Positions 41,887 to 52,299 of a stretch of DNA of 64,000 bases are shown here, in pieces. Position 1 is the first letter of the stretch, and every line of letters begins with the position of its first letter. The notes beneath the pieces were generated by a model that made no database searches, was not told where the DNA came from, and saw nothing but the letters and a program-made list of their open reading frames with translations. Source of the DNA: Lachnospiraceae bacterium 3-1 (GTDB lineage Bacteria > Bacillota > Clostridia > Lachnospirales > Lachnospiraceae); NCBI GenBank assembly GCA_000403255.2, contig KE159592.1, positions 186,001 to 250,000 of the forward strand, written 5' to 3'. Both the position numbers and the translations under genes were made by a program.

Positions 41887-42807
41887 CTATTGTCCTGAAT
41901 AAAAATGTTTCACACCTTTTGTCGCATCCTCTGCATAAACCATGGTACAGCTTTTTACTTCTCCTGCCTCGTTATACAAAAAAGCAATGGCAAGATGTGG
42001 CTCTTCTGGTACTACAAAATTATTCGCTTCCAGCTCTTCATCAGAAATGGTTACATATTTCCCTTTTTTTAACTGATAGGTTCCCTTTACCTCAGTCCCG
42101 TCTTCCAGTGTATCTTTCATCTCATAGGTACCATGAAATAAGCCGTTTTTCACCTTAAACTCCTGATCGGTATCTATGGTATCGCCTAAGGCAATGACCT
42201 GATGACCCTTTCCATTGGGCGCATCTTCACTCCAGTCTCCATCATACACTTCCTTGTAAAGGTTTCCGTCTTCAGTATGACTGCTGACATAATACCAGAT
42301 TCCCTTTCCTTCCCGTTTTCCTTCCACATAATCTCCATAATACCATTGATCACATTCGCAGTCGTCAAAGGTATAAAATCCAACTCCAATTCCACTGGCA
42401 CCACCTTCTGGAAAATAAATATAGCTTCCGGTATCCTTTGCCTTTTCCAGCAAAAGCTGCCTTTCTTCCCCTTCTTGAAGAGCATCCAATGCAGCCGCAT
42501 CATCTGTTTCAATGGCTGTCATGGCTGCTTCCATAATGGCATGGTATTGTTTGATTTCTTCTGCTTTTTTGTCTAATTCTTCTGCCGCTTTCTGTAATTC
42601 CTCATCTTCTGGTAATTGCTCTAGAGCTTTTTTCATGGCTTCCTGCGCTTTGATATAATCCTCATTCTCCATGTAGGCATCTGCCTCTTTTTGGTATGCT
42701 TCTGCAGCTTGTTTCTGCTCTTTTGTAGGACCACCGCAGCCGATCAGACACATTGCAAAGAATGCGGTTGTCATCCATGCTGCCATCAATTTCGTGTGTC
42801 TTGTCAT
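41887..42807 (-). CDS. Lipoprotein with MORN-like repeats
   Basis: 306 aa from the ATG of MTRHTKLMAAW, preceded by GGAGGAAAA. The signal peptide ends in a lipobox (CLIGC). A helical, tetratricopeptide-like or coiled segment (about 25-95) is followed by MORN-type repeats such as YYGDYVEGKREGKGIWYY and YDGDWSEDAPNGKGHQ. MORN repeats are strand hairpins often used for protein or membrane contacts. Its function is unknown; a cell-surface structural or binding role is likely. It is followed closely by the DUF2225 and glnS genes only in the sense of reading upstream on the same strand. Confidence 0.8.
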   Translation of the reverse strand: MTRHTKLMAAWMTTAFFAMCLIGCGGPTKEQKQAAEAYQKEADAYMENEDYIKAQEAMKKALEQLPEDEELQKAAEELDKKAEEIKQYHAIMEAAMTAIETDDAAALDALQEGEERQLLLEKAKDTGSYIYFPEGGASGIGVGFYTFDDCECDQWYYGDYVEGKREGKGIWYYVSSHTEDGNLYKEVYDGDWSEDAPNGKGHQVIALGDTIDTDQEFKVKNGLFHGTYEMKDTLEDGTEVKGTYQLKKGKYVTISDEELEANNFVVPEEPHLAIAFLYNEAGEVKSCTMVYAEDATKGVKHFYSGQ

Positions 42808-42861
42808 GTTTTTCCTCCAATCATTTTCACGCTGCATCATTGATTCCCAAGAGACTTTCTC

Positions 42862-43722
42862 TTACCTCTTTAACTGGGAAACAATCTCCTCTTTTAAATC
42901 CAGGGCCATATCTTTCAAGCGTCGGCTTGCAGACGACGAAGTAAGTACGCTTCCCAAGCACTTGGAAGCCATATCATACTTTTTAAAGTGGAATGACATA
43001 TAGGCTAAGAGATAATCTAAAGTACCTTCATCCATTCCATAAATGGGAAACATTTCCTGAGAAATTGCTTTGATAAATCCTTCGTATGCCTGTAAATAAA
43101 ATTCCTCCCCTTCTTTCAGGCATGCAGCTATTTTTTCCTTTTCCTGAGGGGTAGATTGACTCATGGTTTCTCCTTTTCCTCGGTATAACCATGCAATTTT
43201 TAAGCAGGTATAAGCTTTCTCACTCTCTTTCCCCCGTTTTACTGCTGCATTCAGCAAAGATAATTTATAACGCTGAATGGCTGCGTCATAGGAATAAACC
43301 CCTGTATCCGGCTCGTAAACTTTACGGAACCTGGAAGAAATTTGTTCTCGAATCATTTTGGCCTGGGTTGGGGTAATCCTGTCGAAATCTCTGGACATTG
43401 CGGTGTAGCCGCACGCCGGACAGGAAATAATATCATATTTCAATGTATCAATATATTGAAACCTTGGACGAAGATCCCGGTCTGGCTGCAATCTCCTGGC
43501 TTTGCCACTTTTTACCAGTTTTGCCTTAAACACATGTTCGCATACCTTACACCGGATGGTTTTTAGCAAAAGAAAGTCTGTTTCTTTCGGAAGGAGCCTT
43601 TCTTTTGCTTTTTCTTCCTTTTCTTCCTCCTTCTTTATATTCTCCCTCTTTCCTTCTTCGTATAATTGCATAGATTCCTGGGCCTCCAACCCGAATTTTT
43701 CTAACCCTGAAAACAAATTCAT
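42862..43722 (-). CDS. DUF2225-family protein with Cys-pair zinc motif
   Basis: 286 aa. A charged N-terminal helix (EEGKRENIKKEEEKEEK) is followed by TIRCKVCEHVFKAK and ISCPACGYTAMSRDF, two CxxC pairs that likely bind zinc or iron. A helical TPR-like C-terminal part (about 145-280) follows. This is the layout of DUF2225 proteins found in many Clostridia, with unknown function. AGAGGAG precedes the ATG. It starts 26 bases after glnS and is probably co-transcribed with it. No enzymatic motif is seen. Confidence 0.8.
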   Translation of the reverse strand: MNLFSGLEKFGLEAQESMQLYEEGKRENIKKEEEKEEKAKERLLPKETDFLLLKTIRCKVCEHVFKAKLVKSGKARRLQPDRDLRPRFQYIDTLKYDIISCPACGYTAMSRDFDRITPTQAKMIREQISSRFRKVYEPDTGVYSYDAAIQRYKLSLLNAAVKRGKESEKAYTCLKIAWLYRGKGETMSQSTPQEKEKIAACLKEGEEFYLQAYEGFIKAISQEMFPIYGMDEGTLDYLLAYMSFHFKKYDMASKCLGSVLTSSSASRRLKDMALDLKEEIVSQLKR

Positions 43723-43748
43723 ATTGATCTACTCCTCTGATATACTGC

Positions 43749-45422
43749 TTACTTCCCTGTTGGCAGTTTATAGGAACTCTTTAATGATACAATCCGGTTG
43801 AATACCAGTGCATCAGGCTTGGAATCTTTCGCGTCTGTACAGAAAAATCCTTGGCGTACAAACTGATAACTATCATATGGTTTTGTTTCTGCCAGAGCAG
43901 GCTCTACATAACATTTCTTTAAAACGATGAGTGACTCTGGATTCAGATTGAGACTGCCATCCTCCTTGTTGTACACTCCTTTTTCTTCATCCACCAAATT
44001 CTCATATAACCGTATTTCACATTCTTTTGCAAAAGGTACTGGTACCCAATGGATGGTTCCTTTTACTTTCCGTCCCGTAAATCCGCTTCCTGCTTTTGTC
44101 TGCGGGTCGTAAGTACAATGTACCTCTATGACATTTCCATTTTCATCTTTTACAAAGCTTTCACATTTTACAAAATATGCATGCATCAGACGCACTTCAT
44201 TTCCAGGAAACAGCCGGAAATATTTTTTGGGAGGCTCTTCCATAAAATCTTCCCGTTCGATATAAAGCTCCCGGCAAAATGGTATCTGACGTGTGCCCAA
44301 CGCTTCATTTTCCAAATTATTGGCAGCATCCAAATACTCTACCTGTCCTTCTGGATAATTGTCTATCACCAGTTTAATTGGATTTAAAACGGCCATCATT
44401 CTGGAACGTTTCAATTTCAAATCTTCCCGGATACAATATTCCAGCATAGCATAATCCACAGAGCTGTTTGCCTTGGATACTCCACACAATTCCACAAACT
44501 TTTGAATGGATTCCGGGGTAAATCCTCTTCTTCGCAACGCTGCAATGGATACCAGCCTTGGATCATCCCATCCATCCACAATCTTGTCTTCTACTAATTT
44601 CTTAATATAACGCTTGCCTGTTACCACATTGGTTAAATATAATTTTGCAAATTCTATCTGTCTTGGGGGATTCTCATATTCTAATTCACTCACAACCCAG
44701 TCATACAAAGGTCTATGATCTTCAAATTCCAAGGTACAAATGGAATGGCTGATGCCTTCTATGGCATCCTCAATGGGATGTGCAAAATCATACATTGGAT
44801 AAATACACCATTTGTCTCCGGTGTTATGGTGATTCATATGAGCTACCCGGTAAAGAATGGGATCTCTCATATTGATATTAGGTGACGCCATATCAATCCT
44901 CGCCCGAAGCACCAGCTCTCCGTCCTGATATTTGCCGTTTTTCATATCCTCAAACAATTGAAGATTCTCTTCTATGCTTCTTGTGGCATTGGGGTCCTCT
45001 TTCCCTGGCTCTGTCAATGTTCCCCGGTATTCTCTGATTTGCTCTGGATTCAAATCGGACACATAGGCTTTCCCTTTTTGAATCAGCTTCACTGCTGCTT
45101 CATACATTTGTTCAAAATAATCCGAAGCAAAAAAGAGACGGTCCTCCCAGTCTGCACCCAGCCACTTGATATCTTCTTTGATGGATTCTACAAACTCTGT
45201 TTTTTCTTTTGTGGGGTTGGTATCATCAAATCGCATATGGAATTTCCCATGATACTTCTTGGCCAAACCATAGTTGAGCAAAATTGATTTTGCATGTCCG
45301 ATATGAAGATAACCATTCGGTTCTGGTGGAAAACGCGTCCTTATCGTTTTATAATGTCCTTCCTTTAAATCTTGTTCAATCTCCTGTTCAATAAAATTTC
45401 TGGAAATCACTTCATTTTCCAT
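43749..45422 (-). CDS. glnS: Glutaminyl-tRNA synthetase
   Basis: 557 aa. The class I HIGH motif occurs in [16 protein letters not shown], followed by [19 protein letters not shown], which binds the amino acid and tRNA end; the second ATP motif appears as [11 protein letters not shown]. The C-terminal anticodon-binding beta barrels (about 340-550) contain [16 protein letters not shown]. GlnRS rather than GluRS is indicated by the length and the C-terminal beta domains. AAGGAGG precedes the ATG, and a consensus promoter lies 125 bases upstream. Many Firmicutes lack GlnRS and use GatCAB; here a GlnRS is present, as in several Lachnospiraceae. Confidence 0.94.
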   Translation of the reverse strand: MENEVISRNFIEQEIEQDLKEGHYKTIRTRFPPEPNGYLHIGHAKSILLNYGLAKKYHGKFHMRFDDTNPTKEKTEFVESIKEDIKWLGADWEDRLFFASDYFEQMYEAAVKLIQKGKAYVSDLNPEQIREYRGTLTEPGKEDPNATRSIEENLQLFEDMKNGKYQDGELVLRARIDMASPNINMRDPILYRVAHMNHHNTGDKWCIYPMYDFAHPIEDAIEGISHSICTLEFEDHRPLYDWVVSELEYENPPRQIEFAKLYLTNVVTGKRYIKKLVEDKIVDGWDDPRLVSIAALRRRGFTPESIQKFVELCGVSKANSSVDYAMLEYCIREDLKLKRSRMMAVLNPIKLVIDNYPEGQVEYLDAANNLENEALGTRQIPFCRELYIEREDFMEEPPKKYFRLFPGNEVRLMHAYFVKCESFVKDENGNVIEVHCTYDPQTKAGSGFTGRKVKGTIHWVPVPFAKECEIRLYENLVDEEKGVYNKEDGSLNLNPESLIVLKKCYVEPALAETKPYDSYQFVRQGFFCTDAKDSKPDALVFNRIVSLKSSYKLPTGK

Positions 45423-45495
45423 CTATGTTCCTCCTTTTGTTGGGCAAACTCTGTGCAGCCCTGACTGCAAATTTTAGATATTTTTACAGTAACAA

Positions 45496-45532
45496 AGCAT
45501 ACCAGAAGCTGCAGCGCAACTTCAGATATGCT
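45496..45532 (-). promoter_or_regulatory. 5'-leader hairpin of the glnS transcript
   Basis: Minus strand AGCATATCTGAAG pairs with CTTCTGGTATGCT (one mismatch, one G-U), at the inferred start of the transcript. No T-box consensus was found. Role unknown. Confidence 0.4.
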
Positions 45533-45543
45533 ACATTACAAGT

Positions 45544-45572
45544 ATTATAAATTCTTATCCATTATTTGTCAA
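45544..45572 (-). promoter_or_regulatory. Promoter of glnS
   Basis: TTGACA, 17 bases, TATAAT on the minus strand, a consensus sigma-A promoter. Confidence 0.75.
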
Positions 45573-45610
45573 TGAATACGTCAATTTGAGTTTCCTCATT
45601 TTACAATTCA

Positions 45611-45743
45611 TAGTACCAAAGTGTTTCCATCACTTTGTGATGGAAACACTTTGCACATAAAAGTGCTCTGGAAAGCTAGCTTTTCAGACGCTTTTTGTGC
45701 AAGATGTCTATGCTGCCAAAGGCAGCAAGACCTTTTGGTTCTA
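45611..45743. repeat. 133-bp structured intergenic element with terminal inverted repeat
   Basis: The ends TAGTACCAAA and TTTTGGTTCTA are inverted copies with one mismatch. Inside are a perfect 16-bp hairpin (45618-45633 with 45637-45652), an imperfect 23-25-bp hairpin centred on AGCTAGCT near 45680 and a GCTGCC-AAA-GGCAGC hairpin near 45716. It lies between glnS and the rhomboid-like gene and could be a MITE-like element or a structured RNA. Confidence 0.5.
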
Positions 45744-45785
45744 TCATATCAGATATTATTAAGAAATGGGGAAACTCAAAATACG

Positions 45786-46625
45786 TCAACTATGTTTGAT
45801 ATGCTGATGGGTAAACAAATGGTCTTGACAATATTCATAATTGCCGTCACATTTGGAACAGAACCTGAATTCCAGCTCAGCTCCATCCCGTTCTGTTCTG
45901 CCGCAAATCGCACACTTATGCCTGGTAATGTTTTGCGCCTGACGCATCTGTTGTTGATAAACCTGTCTTCGATGAATTTCCTTGGGCGCCATCCGCTTAT
46001 AATTCCTTGTGCTGAAAAAGAAAATCAGAAAATTCATCAGGGAAGCAAAAATAGCCGTCCGACCTGCTGCATTGCTTGCTGCAAACATAAAAATCATCCA
46101 AATGGCATCTACAATCCCCATCCATTTTGCTTTGATGGGAATAATAAAATACAGACGAAACTCTACATTCGGATAGATCACTGCAAATGCCATAAACAAG
46201 GACATTGTAATATACTCGGTACTAAAATAGTATCCAATGCCAGAAACAGCCATTCTCTTTACCAAATAATAAAATCCGTATAAGATGAATGCTCCAAAAA
46301 TGGAGCATAACATACCTCCAATGAGATATACATTGTAGCGGAAGGTTCCAATTGCCTGTTCAATAGAATTCCCAATAAAATAGTAACAGGATAAAAAAAA
46401 GATTAAAAACAGGATGTTTACTGACGGTGGAACCAATAACCAAGAAACAATTCTCCACACCTGTCCCTGCAAAATCAATGCAGGCTCTAGTAATAGCAAT
46501 ATCTGGACTTCTGGCATGGTATATTGGATAATAAACCCTAAGATCCAGGTTCCAATTAACCAGAAAGTCAAATTTTGAATGGCGTACTTTCCAAATTTAC
46601 GTTCCATTTTATTTAGAAAACCCAT
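45786..46625 (-). CDS. Rhomboid-like membrane protein with C-terminal zinc ribbon, catalytic residues not seen
   Basis: 279 aa from the ATG of MGFLNKMERK, preceded by GGAGGAGGATATT. Six or so helices (about 20-210) have the rhomboid-like pattern, including WRIVSWLLVPPS and FIGNSIEQAIGTFRYNVYLIGG. The catalytic GxSG serine motif and the conserved His are not evident, so it is probably a pseudoprotease. A C-terminal soluble tail has CAICGRTERDGAELEF, FCSKCDGNYEYC and HQHIKH, a likely zinc-binding module. Function is unknown; membrane-protein quality control is a guess. Confidence 0.75.
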   Translation of the reverse strand: MGFLNKMERKFGKYAIQNLTFWLIGTWILGFIIQYTMPEVQILLLLEPALILQGQVWRIVSWLLVPPSVNILFLIFFLSCYYFIGNSIEQAIGTFRYNVYLIGGMLCSIFGAFILYGFYYLVKRMAVSGIGYYFSTEYITMSLFMAFAVIYPNVEFRLYFIIPIKAKWMGIVDAIWMIFMFAASNAAGRTAIFASLMNFLIFFFSTRNYKRMAPKEIHRRQVYQQQMRQAQNITRHKCAICGRTERDGAELEFRFCSKCDGNYEYCQDHLFTHQHIKHS

Positions 46626-46719
46626 AATATCCTCCTCCACAGACATGCTGACTTCAAGTATTTATTATAGATTTTCCTGACAAGTTTGTCAACGAAAGCG
46701 GCATAGTTTCATAAAAAGT

Positions 46720-46998
46720 TTATATTTCCTCCGGCATTGTAGTATCCTGCATCAATTCCCCTTGCATTCTATTTTCTGGAGTTCTGGGCTGGATACTAAT
46801 CGGAATACACAGTTCATCCCCAATCTGCAAATTGTATACATTTACAAAAGGATTTGCAAACATCAATTGTCCTACGCTTACATGGTATTGTTTGCCCAAA
46901 CGATACAACGTATCGCCTTTTTCGATTACATGTACCATTCCACGGCAAGGCCCTTCGTTATAAATAGGCCCGATTGGGATTGGAATAATCTTTGCCAT
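46720..46998 (-). CDS. Short LysM-domain protein
   Basis: 92 aa. A single LysM domain (about 20-68), with VHVIEKGDTLYRLGKQYHVS and NLQIGDELCIPI, fits peptidoglycan or spore-coat binding. No signal peptide is present; the short N-terminus is IPIPIGPIYNEGPC. Small LysM proteins without a signal occur in spore formers as coat or cortex-associated proteins (compare SafA-like), but this is only a suggestion. GGAGGAAAGTTT precedes the ATG. It stands alone, 95 bases from the rhomboid-like gene. Confidence 0.82.
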   Translation of the reverse strand: MAKIIPIPIGPIYNEGPCRGMVHVIEKGDTLYRLGKQYHVSVGQLMFANPFVNVYNLQIGDELCIPISIQPRTPENRMQGELMQDTTMPEEI

Positions 46999-47201
46999 AA
47001 ACTTTCCTCCATTTTGGTTTCATCCTCTCCATTTATTATATTCTAAAAGAAAAAAACGGTTCTTTTCCCTTTTGATTCCATTGGAATTTTTCGTTTCCTT
47101 TGTTCTGTATTGGCATTTTAGACATATATTTTGAAGAAAGAAGTTACGTTTCTACAAATTTGTGTTTAAATCTAAACATTCTATAAAAATCAAAAAAGTA
47201 A

Positions 47202-47230
47202 TTGTTTTTTGCAAATTCCTGTCGTATAAT
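47202..47230 (+). promoter_or_regulatory. Promoter of the dehydratase activator gene
   Basis: TTGTTT, 17 bases, TATAAT, about 133 bases before the ATG. The remainder of the gap 46999-47362 shows no gene. Confidence 0.55.
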
Positions 47231-47362
47231 AAGCGGTGTTCGAATTCAGGACGTTTACATTATAAATAAGAAGAAACAGAAAAATTTACCATTTTAATTT
47301 GGGTTCCTGATGTATCCGTTTTTGCATCAGCAGAAATTTACAGAAAACCTGGAGGAAATGAT

Positions 47363-50300
47363 ATGACACAACCTACTTTACATAAGTTGGGCATTGACAT
47401 TGGTTCAACTACCGTAAAAATTACAATATTAAACTCTGATAACCAAATTCTATTCGCCGATTATCAAAGGCATTTCGCAAATATCCGTGAAACCCTTTCT
47501 GATCTTTTGGCACGAGCACAGGATGAGCTTGGCAATGTTTTCTTATCTCCCGTTATCACTGGCTCCGGCGGATTGGCCCTTGCAAAGCATCTGGAGATTC
47601 CATTTGTGCAGGAGGTAATTGCCGTTGCCTGCGCATTACAGGATTATGCCCCTCAGACCGATGTGGCCATTGAGCTTGGCGGAGAGGATGCCAAAATCAT
47701 CTATTTTGAAGGCGGAAATGTGGAACAGCGTATGAATGGAATCTGTGCTGGTGGAACAGGATCTTTCATTGACCAGATGGCCTCCTTGCTTCAGACAGAT
47801 GCCACTGGTCTAGATACCTATGCCAAAAATTATAAGGCGCTTTATCCCATTGCCGCTCGTTGCGGCGTTTTTGCAAAATCAGATATTCAGCCTCTGATTA
47901 ATGAAGGAGCTTCCAAAGAAGATTTGTCCGCTTCTATTTTTCAGGCAGTGGTAAACCAGACAATTTCCGGACTGGCATGCGGAAAACCCATTCGGGGACA
48001 TGTGGCATTTTTAGGTGGGCCTCTCCATTTCCTGCCAGAACTAAAAGAGGCTTTTATCCGCACCCTAAAATTGGACGAAAACCATATCATAGCCCCAGAA
48101 CATTCCCATTTGTTTGCGGCTATGGGTTCTGCCTTGAACTGTAAGCCCGAAGTATCCATGGAGCTTTCGGACATTTTAAAGAAGCTCTCCTCTGATATTC
48201 ATATCGAATTTGAAGTGGAACGTATGGAACCCCTCTTTGCTACCCTGGAGGACTATGACAAGTTCCAAAAGCGCCACCAAAAGCATCAGGTAGCGACTGG
48301 GGATTTGTCCCATTATCACGGAAATTGTTATCTTGGTATTGATGCTGGCTCCACCACCACAAAAGTAGCGCTGGTGGGGGAAGACGGCTCCCTTTTATAC
48401 TCTTTTTATAGTAGTAACAACGGAAATCCCCTTGCCACGGCCACTTCTGCCATACAAGAAATTTATTCCTTACTCCCAGAAGAAGCCACCATTGTTCATT
48501 CTTGTTCGACCGGATATGGAGAAGCTTTGCTAAAATCTGCTTTTATGCTGGATGAGGGAGAAGTGGAGACAGTCGCCCACTATTATGCAGCAGCCTTTTT
48601 CAATCCAAAGGTGGACTGCATTCTAGATATTGGCGGCCAGGACATGAAATGCATTAAAATCAAAAATCAGACCGTAGACAGTGTACAGTTGAATGAAGCC
48701 TGCTCTTCCGGCTGTGGTTCTTTCATTGAAACTTTTGCAAAATCCCTGAATTATTCTGTGGAGGATTTTGCACAGGCTGCTCTTTTTGCCCGAAACCCCA
48801 TTGATTTAGGAACCCGCTGTACAGTATTTATGAATTCCAAAGTAAAGCAGGCGCAAAAAGAAGGAGCGGAGGTTTCCGATATTTCAGCCGGACTTGCTTA
48901 TTCTGTCATTAAAAATGCATTGTTTAAAGTTATCAAAGTGTCCGATGCAAAAGATTTGGGGAAAAATATTGTTGTTCAAGGCGGAACCTTTTATAATGAT
49001 GCGGTGCTGCGCAGCTTTGAGAAAATATCTGGCTGTGAAGCCATCCGGCCAGACATTGCCGGGATTATGGGAGCTTTCGGAGCAGCCTTAATCGCTCGGG
49101 AACGTTACGAGGAAACACCTTCTACTACCATGCTCTCCCTAGAAGAAATCAATGCCCTTAAGGTTGATACGAAATTGACAAGATGCCAGGGATGCACCAA
49201 TCACTGTCTTTTAACCATCAACCGTTTTTCTGGCAACCGCCAGTTTATTACCGGAAACCGCTGTGAAAAGGGGCTTGGAAAAGAAAAGAACAAAGCGCAG
49301 ATTCCCAATCTGTTCGAATATAAAAATAAACGGATCTTTGATTATGAACCTCTTTCCAAAGAAGAGGCTGTCCGTGGAACAGTAGGAATTCCCAGGGTTT
49401 TGAACTTTTACGAAAACTACCCCTTTTGGGCGGTATTTTTCCATACTTTGGGATTTCGTGTTCTACTGTCACCCCCATCCACCCGGAAAATTTATGAAAT
49501 GGGCATTGAGTCCATTCCCAGTGAATCGGAATGCTACCCGGCAAAGCTGGCGCATGGACATGTATCCTGGCTGATACGGAATCAGGCTGATTTTATTTTC
49601 TATCCCTGTATTCCCTATGAGCGGAATGAATTTCCAGATTCCAATAATCATTACAATTGTCCCATTGTCACCTCCTATGCAGAAAACATTAAAAACAATG
49701 TGGATGAAATTACTTCGGGAAAGGTACGGTTCTTAAACCCCTTTATGTCTTTTGCCTCAAAAGAGGCTTTATGTGAACAACTAAAGCTGGTATTCCAACA
49801 GGAATTTTCCATTTCCCCAGAAGAAACACAGGCTGCCGTAGAAGCTGGCTGGCAGGAGCTTACGAATATGCGAAAGGATATCCGCCGCAAGGGGGAAGAA
49901 ACGCTGGCATATATGGAAGAAACTGGATGCCGGGGCATTGTCCTTGCTGGACGTCCCTATCATATCGACCCAGAAATCAACCATGGCATTCCCGAATTGA
50001 TTAATTCTTATGGAATTGCAGTATTGACGGAAGACTCTGTTTCCCATCTCCATGAGGTAGAACGGCCCCTGCTTGTGATGGATCAGTGGATGTATCATTC
50101 CAGACTTTATGCTGCCGCAAATTTTGTGAAGTTCAGGGAAGATTTGGATTTGATTCAACTGAATTCTTTTGGATGCGGCTTGGATGCCGTCACTACCGAT
50201 CAGGTGAATGATATTTTAAGTAAATCTGAGAAAATTTATACCTGCTTAAAGATTGATGAGGTAAACAATTTAGGCGCTGCCCGTATCCGCATCCGTTCTC

Positions 50301-51625
50301 TTCTTTCTGCTCTGAGAGTGAGAGAAAAACAAAAAACATGCCGCACCGTGAAGCCTTCCACCTACAAGCGAGTGGTATTTACAGAGGAAATGCGAAAGGA
50401 TTATACCATCCTCTGTCCCCAGATGTCACCGATTCATTTTGAACTGCTAGAGCCCGCCTTCCAGTCTGCTGGATATCATATTGTAGTTTTGGATAATGAT
50501 GGAAAGACTGCAATTGATACGGGATTAAAATATGTAAATAACGATGCCTGTTACCCATCACTGATTGTGGTAGGTCAAATCATGGACGCCATTTTATCTG
50601 GCAAATATGATTTGAAAAAAACTGCTGTAGTTATTACCCAGACAGGAGGCGGTTGCCGAGCTTCCAATTATATTGGTTTCATCCGTCGGGCGCTGGAAAA
50701 GGCCGGATACCCCAATATTCCAGTAATTTCGGTAAATTTAAGTGGATTCGAGGCGAACCCAGGATTCAAATTCACTCTTCCACTGCTGCAAAGGGGTCTG
50801 TATGCTTTAATTTTTGGCGACATCTTTATGCGCTGTCTGTATCATACCAGACCATATGAAACCGTCCCAGGCGCAGCAAATGAGCTGCATGAAAAGTGGA
50901 AAAAGAAATGTATTGACTTTCTTTCTAAGAATAAAATGTGCTCTCACTGGAAATTCAAGCAGTATTGCAAAGAGATTATTCAGGACTTCGATAAGCTTTC
51001 GGTAACCGAAACATGCAAACCAAAGGTAGGAATTGTAGGTGAAATTCTGGTGAAATTTTTGCCTGCTGCAAACAATCATCTGGTAGAATTACTGGAGGCA
51101 GAAGGCGCTGAAGCTGTTGTTCCTGACTTAACAGACTTTTTACTTTACTGCTTTTATAACCAAAACTTCCGGGCTGAAAAATTAGGACTGAAAAAATCCT
51201 CTGCGCGGAATGCCAACTTAGGAATTCAGCTTTTGGAATGGCTGCGGAGCACTGCTCGAAAGGAATTTGAAAAAAGCCGTCATTTTGAACCTCCTGCACG
51301 GATTGGAACATTAGCAAAATACGCTTCTCCTATTGTTTCCATGGGAAATCAAACAGGAGAAGGATGGTTTTTGACTGGAGAAATGCTGGAGCTGATTCAT
51401 TCAGGCACCAATAACATTGTATGTATACAGCCTTTTGGCTGTTTACCCAACCATGTAGTTGGAAAAGGCGTAATTAAAGAAATACGCCACCGCTACCCTC
51501 TTTCTAACATTGTAGCCATTGATTATGATCCTGGAGCATCTGAGGTGAATCAGCTCAACCGCATTAAGCTCATGCTGTCCACTGCTCAGAAAAATCTTGC
51601 CAAGCAACAGGAGGAAGCCTTCTAA
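47363..51625 (+). CDS. 2-Hydroxyacyl-CoA dehydratase activator-type fusion protein (double ASKHA + DUF2229 + HgdB-like)
   Basis: 1420 aa. Two BcrA/BadF/HgdC-type ATPase domains occur in tandem: residues about 7-260 with [14 protein letters not shown] and [15 protein letters not shown], and about 320-580 with [29 protein letters not shown] and [15 protein letters not shown]. The cysteine in each ACxxGGxGSF/SGCGSF motif would hold the bridging [4Fe-4S] cluster. A DUF2229 region follows (about 645-870, [20 protein letters not shown]), then an HgdB-like C-terminal region. Such large proteins are widespread in Clostridia; they couple ATP hydrolysis to low-potential electron transfer, but their partner dehydratase is often unknown, as here. 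GGAGGAAATGAT precedes the ATG. Confidence 0.88.
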   Translation: MTQPTLHKLGIDIGSTTVKITILNSDNQILFADYQRHFANIRETLSDLLARAQDELGNVFLSPVITGSGGLALAKHLEIPFVQEVIAVACALQDYAPQTDVAIELGGEDAKIIYFEGGNVEQRMNGICAGGTGSFIDQMASLLQTDATGLDTYAKNYKALYPIAARCGVFAKSDIQPLINEGASKEDLSASIFQAVVNQTISGLACGKPIRGHVAFLGGPLHFLPELKEAFIRTLKLDENHIIAPEHSHLFAAMGSALNCKPEVSMELSDILKKLSSDIHIEFEVERMEPLFATLEDYDKFQKRHQKHQVATGDLSHYHGNCYLGIDAGSTTTKVALVGEDGSLLYSFYSSNNGNPLATATSAIQEIYSLLPEEATIVHSCSTGYGEALLKSAFMLDEGEVETVAHYYAAAFFNPKVDCILDIGGQDMKCIKIKNQTVDSVQLNEACSSGCGSFIETFAKSLNYSVEDFAQAALFARNPIDLGTRCTVFMNSKVKQAQKEGAEVSDISAGLAYSVIKNALFKVIKVSDAKDLGKNIVVQGGTFYNDAVLRSFEKISGCEAIRPDIAGIMGAFGAALIARERYEETPSTTMLSLEEINALKVDTKLTRCQGCTNHCLLTINRFSGNRQFITGNRCEKGLGKEKNKAQIPNLFEYKNKRIFDYEPLSKEEAVRGTVGIPRVLNFYENYPFWAVFFHTLGFRVLLSPPSTRKIYEMGIESIPSESECYPAKLAHGHVSWLIRNQADFIFYPCIPYERNEFPDSNNHYNCPIVTSYAENIKNNVDEITSGKVRFLNPFMSFASKEALCEQLKLVFQQEFSISPEETQAAVEAGWQELTNMRKDIRRKGEETLAYMEETGCRGIVLAGRPYHIDPEINHGIPELINSYGIAVLTEDSVSHLHEVERPLLVMDQWMYHSRLYAAANFVKFREDLDLIQLNSFGCGLDAVTTDQVNDILSKSEKIYTCLKIDEVNNLGAARIRIRSLLSALRVREKQKTCRTVKPSTYKRVVFTEEMRKDYTILCPQMSPIHFELLEPAFQSAGYHIVVLDNDGKTAIDTGLKYVNNDACYPSLIVVGQIMDAILSGKYDLKKTAVVITQTGGGCRASNYIGFIRRALEKAGYPNIPVISVNLSGFEANPGFKFTLPLLQRGLYALIFGDIFMRCLYHTRPYETVPGAANELHEKWKKKCIDFLSKNKMCSHWKFKQYCKEIIQDFDKLSVTETCKPKVGIVGEILVKFLPAANNHLVELLEAEGAEAVVPDLTDFLLYCFYNQNFRAEKLGLKKSSARNANLGIQLLEWLRSTARKEFEKSRHFEPPARIGTLAKYASPIVSMGNQTGEGWFLTGEMLELIHSGTNNIVCIQPFGCLPNHVVGKGVIKEIRHRYPLSNIVAIDYDPGASEVNQLNRIKLMLSTAQKNLAKQQEEAF

Positions 51626-51688
51626 CTGCTGCTTTCCGTTGAGATTGCAATTGATTTCCAGCAACAGATAAATGATAGGAGCCTGTAT

Positions 51689-52168
51689 ATGACTGTCAGA
51701 CAAGCAAAAATTTGTGATTTGGAATCTATTCTTCCCATCTATGCTTACGCAAGGGAGAAAATGGCGGAAAATGGAAATCCCAGACAATGGGGAACCGATA
51801 AGCCCACAATAGAAACCATCCAACAGGATATTCAACAGGGCAATCTGTTCCTAATCGATGCCAAGGGACAGCTCGTAGGTGTATTTGCCTTTCTTATGGG
51901 GGAAGAACCCACATACCGCAGAATCGAAGGAAAATGGGAAAATGACCTGCCCTATGGAGTAATACACCGAATTGCTGGAAATGGCAAGCAAAAAGGCATC
52001 TTAAAGCAGTGTCTGATTTTCTGCCAAGGATTTACAAATAATATCAGAATTGATACCCATAAGGATAACCTTATCATGCGGCATTTGTTAGAAAAGTACA
52101 ATTTCAAAGAATGCGGTACAATTTACGTGGAGGATGGAACTCCGCGTATTGCCTTCCAGCGTAATTAA
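51689..52168 (+). CDS. GNAT-family N-acetyltransferase
   Basis: 159 aa. TVRQAKICDLESILPIYAYA is the typical GNAT N-terminal strand-helix, followed by LFLIDAKGQLVGVFAFLMGE and a C-terminal NLIMRHLLEKYNFKECGTIYV strand-helix. The acetyl-CoA loop is less canonical than in the 38.7-kb GNAT (GNGKQKGILKQCL). It belongs to the same group as the GNATs often annotated near cell-wall genes, but substrate is not known. It starts 63 bases after the dehydratase activator, without a terminator between, so the two may be co-transcribed. Confidence 0.82.
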   Translation: MTVRQAKICDLESILPIYAYAREKMAENGNPRQWGTDKPTIETIQQDIQQGNLFLIDAKGQLVGVFAFLMGEEPTYRRIEGKWENDLPYGVIHRIAGNGKQKGILKQCLIFCQGFTNNIRIDTHKDNLIMRHLLEKYNFKECGTIYVEDGTPRIAFQRN

Positions 52169-52299
52169 ACTAAAAGATTAGATTGTTGAAGTAATCCTCC
52201 TTCCTGCATCGTTATAATAAACAAATGGCTCTGTGAAACATGCTTTGCGGTTCTAATACCCACAGTTCCAAACATGCAGTTGTAAAGGAGGATACTTTT

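Noticed and set aside
45423-45543. T-box riboswitch upstream of glnS
   Set aside because: No T-box consensus sequence and no terminator/antiterminator pair; only a simple hairpin near the transcript start.
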